Of a DNA stretch of 56,453 bases, positions 51,819 to 56,453 are shown in pieces (position 1 is the first letter of the stretch; each line of letters begins with the position of its first letter). The notes under the pieces are model-generated. The model saw nothing but the letters and a program-made list of their open reading frames with translations. It was not told the origin of the DNA and ran no database searches. Source of the stretch: Streptomyces beihaiensis (GTDB lineage Bacteria > Actinomycetota > Actinomycetes > Streptomycetales > Streptomycetaceae); NCBI RefSeq assembly GCF_026274175.1, contig NZ_JAPHNL010000233.1:1-56453 (forward strand), in the 5' to 3' direction. The position numbers and the translations under genes are program-made.

Positions 51819-52619
51819 TCACGCCACGTCCCGGCCCTCGACCTGGTCGCGGACTTTTCGGCAGGCGCGGCTGATCAGACGGGACACGTGCATCTGCGAG
51901 ACGCCGATCTCCTCGGCGATGCTGCTCTGCGTCATGTCACGGAAGAAGCGCAGGTACAGCACCTGACGCTCCCGTTCCGGCAGCTCCCGCAGCTCGTGCC
52001 GGGCAGCCTCGCGGTCGGTGACGAGCGCGTACCCCGGTTCGCCGTCGGCGAGCGTGTCGACGAGGGAATAGCCGTTGTCGCTGTCGGGCGCCGCCGCGTC
52101 CAGGGACAGCACGGAGAAACTGTCGAGCGCCTCAAGACCCGCGCGGACCTCCTTCACGCTGAGATTCGCCTTGGCGGCGAGCTCCTCGGCGCTGGGCGGG
52201 TGGTCGTCGACCGCGGTGGTCAACTCCTGCTTCGCCGAGCGCACTCGGTTACGCAGATCCTGCACGCGGCGCGGCACGTGCACCGCCCACATGTGGTCGC
52301 GGAAGTGGCGCTTGATCTCGCCCAGGATCGTCGGCACCGCGAAGCTCTCGAAGGCGGTGCGCTGCCCGGGGTCGTACCGGTCCACCGCCTTGACCAGACC
52401 GAGCCGAGCGACCTGCTCGATGTCCTCCAGGCTCTCGCCTCGGTCGCGGTACTGACGGGCGAGGCGGCCGGCCATCGGCAGCCAGGCGCTGACGACCTCC
52501 TGTCGAAGCGCCTGTCGTGCGGGCCCGTCGGGCATCTCGGCGAGCCGCTGGAACGCTGCCGCGGTGTCGGGCGCGTCATCGTGCGGATGACGCCTGGACC
52601 GTGCTCGTACGGGGGGCAT
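51819..52619 (-). CDS. SigB/SigF-family alternative RNA polymerase sigma factor
   Basis: A 266-residue sigma-70-like factor. Region 2 (GESLEDIEQVARLGLVKAVDRYDPGQRTAFESFAVPTILGEIKRHFRD in part) has the SigB-family helix; region 3 is PSAEELAAKANLSVKEVRAGLEAL, and region 4 ends ITQSSIAEEIGVSQMHVSRLISRAC-like. Such factors are held by anti-sigma kinases and released by dephosphorylated anti-anti-sigma proteins. The two SpoIIE phosphatases at 16-20 kb are possible inputs, but no link is shown. ATG 52619 is chosen (GGGAG eight bases upstream); an in-frame ATG at 52655 lacks a ribosome site. Operon with the gvpF-like gene. Confidence 0.94.
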   Translation of the reverse strand: MPPVRARSRRHPHDDAPDTAAAFQRLAEMPDGPARQALRQEVVSAWLPMAGRLARQYRDRGESLEDIEQVARLGLVKAVDRYDPGQRTAFESFAVPTILGEIKRHFRDHMWAVHVPRRVQDLRNRVRSAKQELTTAVDDHPPSAEELAAKANLSVKEVRAGLEALDSFSVLSLDAAAPDSDNGYSLVDTLADGEPGYALVTDREAARHELRELPERERQVLYLRFFRDMTQSSIAEEIGVSQMHVSRLISRACRKVRDQVEGRDVA

Positions 52620-52835
52620 GGGAGGAACTCCCTTGTCAGTGAGCTGTTTGGCCATGTGCGTGAATCGTTCTGTCACCGTGAGAGTCGGCCGGTACGACGC
52701 GCGACATCCGACCGCTCGTACGGTCGAGCCTCCGGTCCGGGGCATGTCGAGTCGGGTTCCCGACCACTGCGGCGGCAAACAATGTCGTGCACACGGACCC
52801 GCCCAACCGGGCGGCCCAGCCCCGCTGTTTGCCGC

Positions 52836-52885
52836 GTGGACGCGCCGGGAACCCAAGGCGGTGGACGCGCCGGGAACCCAAGGTG
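52836..52885. repeat. 25-bp perfect-to-near-perfect tandem duplication
   Basis: GTGGACGCGCCGGGAACCCA plus AGGCG at 52836-52860 is repeated at 52861-52885, ending AGGTG; 24 of 25 bases agree. It lies upstream of the decayed enolase-superfamily gene. Confidence 0.9.
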
Positions 52886-52940
52886 CCCGGGGCGCCCGGC
52901 CGACAGGGCCACCGGCACCGGATCCTCGGAGGAGTCGACC

Positions 52941-53556
52941 GTGACGTCCGACGGACCGATCTCGGACGTGCGGGCCCACGCGGGGGAGATCCCCACGGGC
53001 CGGCCGGAACCGGACCGGACGGAGCCGGACGGCACACCGGCCTGGTACTCCACGACCGTGGTCGTCGCCGAGGCGGACGGCGGCGGCCACACCGGTACGG
53101 GCTGGACGTACGGACACACGTCCCTCGCCGATCTCGTACGCGGTCCCCTCGCCGCGGCCGTGACCGGGACAGCGCCCTGAGCCGCGGCCGCGTCTGGGCG
53201 GCGATGCGGCACGCGGTGCGCAACCTCGGCCGCCCCGGCGCCGTCGCCATGGCGGTCTCCGCGGTGGACATCGCCCTGTGGGACCTCAAGGCCGCGTCCT
53301 CGGCCTGCCGCTGACCACCGTCCTCGACATGGTGCACGAGGCCACACCCGTCCACGGCAGCGGCCGCTTCCCCTTCTACTGCGACGCCGAACTCGCCGAG
53401 CGGACGGCCGGCTGGGCCGCCCAGGGCATCGCCCGCGTGCAGATGAAGGTCGGCATCGCCCGCGTGAAGACGAAGGCCGGCCGGGACCCGGAAGCGGACG
53501 CGCACCGGGGCCGGGTGGTGCGGGACGCCGCGGGCCCCGACTTCCAGGTGAGCTGA
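52941..53556 (+). pseudogene. Decayed enolase-superfamily (mandelate racemase-like) gene
   Basis: GTG 52941 follows GGAGGAG with good spacing. Frame 1 reads to 53180 (ISDVRAHAGEIPTGRPE, WYSTTVVVAEADGGGHTGTGWTYGHTSLADL). Frame 2 then continues (MRHAVRNLGRPGAVAMAVSAVDIALWDLKA) to about 53293, and frame 3 carries on (RVLGLPLTTVLDMVHEATPVHGSGRFPFY, IARVQMKVG, then a stop at 53556). Both shifts fit loss of one base. The N-terminal half of a family member is recognisable, including LWDLKA and the KxK-like KVG region, but the metal-binding Asp/Glu/Glu half is gone. A 27-bp internal duplication adds further decay. Confidence 0.75.
53425..53478. repeat. 27-bp tandem duplication inside the enolase-like pseudogene
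   Basis: GGCATCGCCCGCGTGCAGAT plus GAAGGTC (53425-53451) is followed by a diverged copy GGCATCGCCCGCGTGAAGAC plus GAAGGCC (53452-53478). In protein terms GIARVQMKV is repeated as GIARVKTKA. Duplication of a whole number of codons, then divergence, suggests it is not brand new. Confidence 0.85.
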
Positions 53557-53589
53557 GGGCGGGGCCGGCCGCGGTCACGTCCGCGCACG

Positions 53590-55332
53590 TCACGCGAGGC
53601 GGACCGCGCATTCCAGGAGCAGAGCGTGGACGAACGCCTGCGGGAGGTTGCCGCGCAACTGGCGCTGGCGCACGTCGAATTCCTCCGCGAACAGGCCGGG
53701 TGAGCCGTAGGCCGCCCGGGTCCGCTCGAACCAGCGCAGGGCGGTCTGCCGGTCGCCGAGCCGGTTCCGGGCCAGCGCCATCGCGAACCCGCACAGCAGG
53801 AACGCGCCTTCGGCCTCCCCGAGTTCGGCCCCCTGATGGACGAAGCGGTACACGTAGCCGTCACGGGAGAGGTTCTCCTCGACGAGGGCGGCCGTCCGCG
53901 CGGCGCTCGGGTCGTCGGTCTCCGGGCTGCCACGGGCGATCGACACCAGCAGCGCCGCGTCGAGGCCGTCGTCGTCCTGGGCCCGCGCCCAGTACCCGCC
54001 CGGACGCAGACACCGCCGTCGGGTCTCCGTGAACACGGCCCGCGCCAGATCCGCGCAGCGACGGCCGTCGGCCCCGGGCAGCACCCGGCTGATCCGGCGC
54101 AGCCCGCAGACCGCGCTGAGCCGTGAGTGCGTCCACCACCGCTCGTCCAGCTCCCAGATCCCGGCGTCCGGCAGCATCCAGTGGTCCGCGACGGTGTCCA
54201 CCGCGGCCCGGGCGGCCCGCTCAGCCTCGGGGGTGAGCCGGTCGTGCCGGGCCGCCGCCGCGAACAGCTGCAACACCTCACCGAACGTGTCCAGTTGGAA
54301 CTGGGTCCCCGCATGGTTTCCGATCCGGTCGCTGCCGCCGGGGAAACCGGGAAGCGCCAACGTGTGCTCTCCCGGCACCGACTGGCCGGACACCGTGTAG
54401 GCGGGGCGCAGGACCGGCCCGTCGGCGAGGACGCGTTCGGCGGTGAACCGCACGGCGCGGTCGAGGAGTTCGTGCGGCCCGTGCGCCGCCACGGCAAGAC
54501 CGGCATACGCCTGGTCGCGCAGCCACGCGTACCGGTAGTCGTAGTTGCGCTCGGCGTCGACGTGCTCCGGCAGCGACGTGGTGGCCGCGGCGACCATGCC
54601 GCCGGCCCTGCTGGTCAGGCCGTTCAGCACCGCGTACGCGTGCCGGGCGTCGCGCGGCGCGGCCAGTTCGGAGCAGTCGGGGACGGCGTGGTGCCACGCC
54701 TGTTCGGTGCGCCGCCACAGCGTGTCGGCGTCGGGCGCGGGAGCCTCGCCGGGCGCGCCGAGCTCCAGTACCAGGTCGTGCACCTCGCCCCGGCCCAACC
54801 GGAGCGTTCCTTGCAGGCCGGTGGCCGGGTCCCACGCGGCCTCCCGTACCCCGCGCAGCCGCATCGCCGTCCCACCGCCGTCCGCGGTCCAGGTGTCCCC
54901 TTCCTGGGACTGCCGCCGCATGCGGTGCTCGCCGAAGCCGGGGCGCGGGTCGAGGCTCAGCCGCAGCCGCGCCTGTCCGCGTTCGACCCGCAGCCTGCGC
55001 AGCAGCACCACCCGGTCGTCGCGGGCCGGCAGCGCCAGCGCGTCCCGGCACTCGACCACGTAGCCGGGGGCGGTCCAGCGGGTGACGCGGATGAGGGAGC
55101 CGTCCTCGTAGTAGCCGCCCCACATGTGCCAGCGGTCGTCGGGGGTCACGCAGAAATGGCCGACTCCGCCGATCAGCGCGGAGAAGACGGCGTCGTCGTG
55201 CCAGCGCGGCGCGCACAACCACACCACGCCACCCTGCGGATCCACCACGGCGGCTCGCTCGCCGTCGGCCAGGACCGCGTACTCGCGCAGCGCCCAGGGC
55301 TCGACGGCGCTGTCAGGCGGACCGGTCGGCAT
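53590..55332 (-). CDS. GH15-family glucoamylase-like glycosidase
   Basis: A 580-residue cytosolic enzyme. The N-terminal beta-sandwich starts MPTGPPDSAVEPWALREYAVLADGERAAVVDPQGGVVWLC (in part), as in bacterial trehalase/glucoamylase-type GH15 proteins. The (alpha/alpha)6 barrel has ERNYDYRYAWLRDQAYAGLAVA, where the Arg-Asp pair of YAWLRD is diagnostic, and DAGIWELDERWWTHSRLSAVCGLRR, where the Glu of GIWE fits the general acid. No signal peptide, so the substrate is an internal alpha-glucan or trehalose. GGAGGAG precedes the ATG. Monocistronic. Confidence 0.9.
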   Translation of the reverse strand: MPTGPPDSAVEPWALREYAVLADGERAAVVDPQGGVVWLCAPRWHDDAVFSALIGGVGHFCVTPDDRWHMWGGYYEDGSLIRVTRWTAPGYVVECRDALALPARDDRVVLLRRLRVERGQARLRLSLDPRPGFGEHRMRRQSQEGDTWTADGGGTAMRLRGVREAAWDPATGLQGTLRLGRGEVHDLVLELGAPGEAPAPDADTLWRRTEQAWHHAVPDCSELAAPRDARHAYAVLNGLTSRAGGMVAAATTSLPEHVDAERNYDYRYAWLRDQAYAGLAVAAHGPHELLDRAVRFTAERVLADGPVLRPAYTVSGQSVPGEHTLALPGFPGGSDRIGNHAGTQFQLDTFGEVLQLFAAAARHDRLTPEAERAARAAVDTVADHWMLPDAGIWELDERWWTHSRLSAVCGLRRISRVLPGADGRRCADLARAVFTETRRRCLRPGGYWARAQDDDGLDAALLVSIARGSPETDDPSAARTAALVEENLSRDGYVYRFVHQGAELGEAEGAFLLCGFAMALARNRLGDRQTALRWFERTRAAYGSPGLFAEEFDVRQRQLRGNLPQAFVHALLLECAVRLA

Positions 55333-55475
55333 GTCTCCTCCCTTGCCAAGCGATACCAGATGGTGCCGGCGATCGGATGTCGCACCCCGGAGGGTGCCCG
55401 GCGGCCATGCGGGTACCCCGAGGTGGTCACAGGTCACCATGGTGACGCGATCGAAGCAACCGGGCAGGTGAGCAC

Positions 55476-56153
55476 ATGGAACCCCACACTCAGCCCGCCG
55501 AGTGGATCGAGACGCTCGGCTGGATCGCCCTCGGTGTCGCCCTCGCGAGCGCGCTCGTCATCGTGTTCGACATCGTCGTGCGCGGCCGCCACCAGAAGAT
55601 GTGGATCATGAATGTGGTGTATCCGGTCACGGCCCTGTACTGGGGGCCGGTCGCCCTCTGGTTCTACTTCGCCCACGGGCGGGAGCGGGACACGGACGGC
55701 GCCGAGCCGCCCGACCGGGTGGTCCGGTTCAAGGCGGTCAGCCACTGCGGGGCGGGCTGCACGCTCGGTGACATCGGGGCCGAATGGCTCGTCCTCGGCA
55801 CCGGACTGACGCTCGCGGGCAAGGCGTTGTACGCCGACTTCCTGCTCGACTTCGTCTTCGCCTGGACGCTGGGGATCGCCTTCCAGTACTTCTCCATCGT
55901 GCCCATGCGCTCCATCGGCAGGTGGGAGGGGATCAGGGCGGCCGTCAAGGCGGACACCCTCTCCATCCTCGCCTTCCAGGTGGGCCTCTTCCTCGGCATG
56001 TGGATCTACCAGGAGGTGATCTTCGACCCGGGACTGTCCAAGACGACGGCCGCGTACTGGATGCTCATGCAGGTGTCGATGGTCGTCGGCTTCTTCACCG
56101 CATGGCCGGTCAACGCCTGGCTGGTGCGCGCGGGCTGGAAGGAGCGGATGTGA
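55476..56153 (+). CDS. DUF4396 integral membrane protein
   Basis: A 225-residue membrane protein with about six hydrophobic helices. FKAVSHCGAGCTLGDIGAEWLV is the DUF4396 core, a His-Cys-x3-Cys motif that could bind a metal such as copper; SIVPMRSIGRWEGIRAAVKADTLSILAFQVG (in part) and GFFTAWPVNAWLVRAGWKE close it. Its role is unestablished, with a possible link to metal handling because of the conserved Cys/His. Divergent from the GH15 gene across 143 bp. Start by ATG 55476. Confidence 0.85.
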   Translation: MEPHTQPAEWIETLGWIALGVALASALVIVFDIVVRGRHQKMWIMNVVYPVTALYWGPVALWFYFAHGRERDTDGAEPPDRVVRFKAVSHCGAGCTLGDIGAEWLVLGTGLTLAGKALYADFLLDFVFAWTLGIAFQYFSIVPMRSIGRWEGIRAAVKADTLSILAFQVGLFLGMWIYQEVIFDPGLSKTTAAYWMLMQVSMVVGFFTAWPVNAWLVRAGWKERM

Positions 56154-56297
56154 GGGGCCCGGTGCCCGCCCGTCGTTGCTCCATCACGGTGACGCTCGCC
56201 GGGTGCGGGCCCCGCTCCCGGCGTGCCAGGGCGCGGAAGCCGCCGTACACGGTACACGGTGCTGGTTCGTGACGGCTCGTAACGGCGAGGAGGGGCG

Positions 56298-56453
56298 ATG
56301 CGGCGGAAGGTGCCCGCGGCCCTGGGTGAGGTCCTTGCGTGGTGGGTGGCGCTGGTCGTCGCCTACCTGCTGATCGTCCCTACGGTGTCGGCGTCCGAAC
56401 TCCTCGTCGCGGGAGGCGGCGCGGTGGTCGCCGCCGTCGCCGCGCGGGCCGCG
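56298..56453 (+). CDS. MnhE-like small membrane protein (3' end outside window)
   Basis: Only 52 codons are visible. MRRKVPAALGEVLAWWVALV begins the frame, then a hydrophobic helix pair (VAYLLIVPT, ELLVAGGGAVVAAVAARAA) with the WW-x-ALxVAYLL pattern of MnhE/MrpE subunits of cation antiporters. GAGGAGG lies before the ATG. Too short to be certain. Confidence 0.55.
   Translation, partial: MRRKVPAALGEVLAWWVALVVAYLLIVPTVSASELLVAGGGAVVAAVAARAA

Overview
The window is very GC-rich DNA with GTG/TTG starts, GGAGG-type ribosome sites, many 4-bp ATGA/GTGA stop-start overlaps and a SpoIIE-phosphatase/MASE1/SigB-type regulatory repertoire. It looks like a Streptomyces (or close relative) chromosome, probably an arm-like accessory region because it mixes conserved genes with several decayed ones. 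I saw no rRNA, tRNA, CRISPR array or intact insertion sequence.

Layout. 1-4.3 kb: two sugar-transfer genes (DUF2064, GT2), an OmpR-type two-component pair and a sugar-nucleotide epimerase. 4.5-9.1 kb: VOC protein, MarR regulator, a small orphan protein, the flavoenzyme FadH and a PadR regulator; matching MarR-type operators lie before marR and fadH. 9.1-10.7 kb: a membrane-anchored surface protein and a GH75 chitosanase. 10.7-18.8 kb (minus strand): a series of closely packed or overlapping genes, SpoIIE-type phosphatase -> sugar-binding lipoprotein -> ABC ATPase -> permease -> dhaK -> dhaL -> dhaM, apparently joining a sensor phosphatase, sugar uptake and PTS-dependent dihydroxyacetone phosphorylation. 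19-21 kb: a second SpoIIE phosphatase overlapping a MASE1 membrane sensor. 21-30 kb: FabF-like ketosynthase, Na+/H+ antiporter, GT4 glycosyltransferase, secreted protein, frameshifted BlaI-like regulator, UppP and a TetR regulator. 30-36 kb: GH36 alpha-galactosidase, GNAT, PspAB-HtpX membrane stress pair, O-methyltransferase.

36.3-49 kb is the most coherent block: three CBS proteins (two with a clear BON domain), an Rv1733c-family protein, a DevS/DosS-like sensor kinase that keeps the haem His and distal Tyr, pyruvate phosphate dikinase, an XRE-flavin nitroreductase-like protein, a zinc alcohol dehydrogenase, a universal stress protein, Hsp20 and a DUF1918 protein. This matches the dormancy (DosR/DevR, OsdR) regulon of mycobacteria and Streptomyces. 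Six promoter regions in this block each carry two GGGNC-N4/5-G(G)CC palindromic boxes 20-22 bp apart, which I read as binding sites of a DevR/OsdR-like regulator. No such response regulator is encoded in the window.

49-56.4 kb: a decayed and an intact anti-sigma-like gene, an amidohydrolase, a SigB-family sigma factor followed by an orphan GvpL/F gene, a decayed enolase-superfamily gene with two frameshifts, a GH15 glucoamylase-like enzyme, a DUF4396 membrane protein and the start of an MnhE-like gene. Short tandem duplications (16-28 bp) recur in and beside gene ends from 37.5 kb to 53.5 kb.
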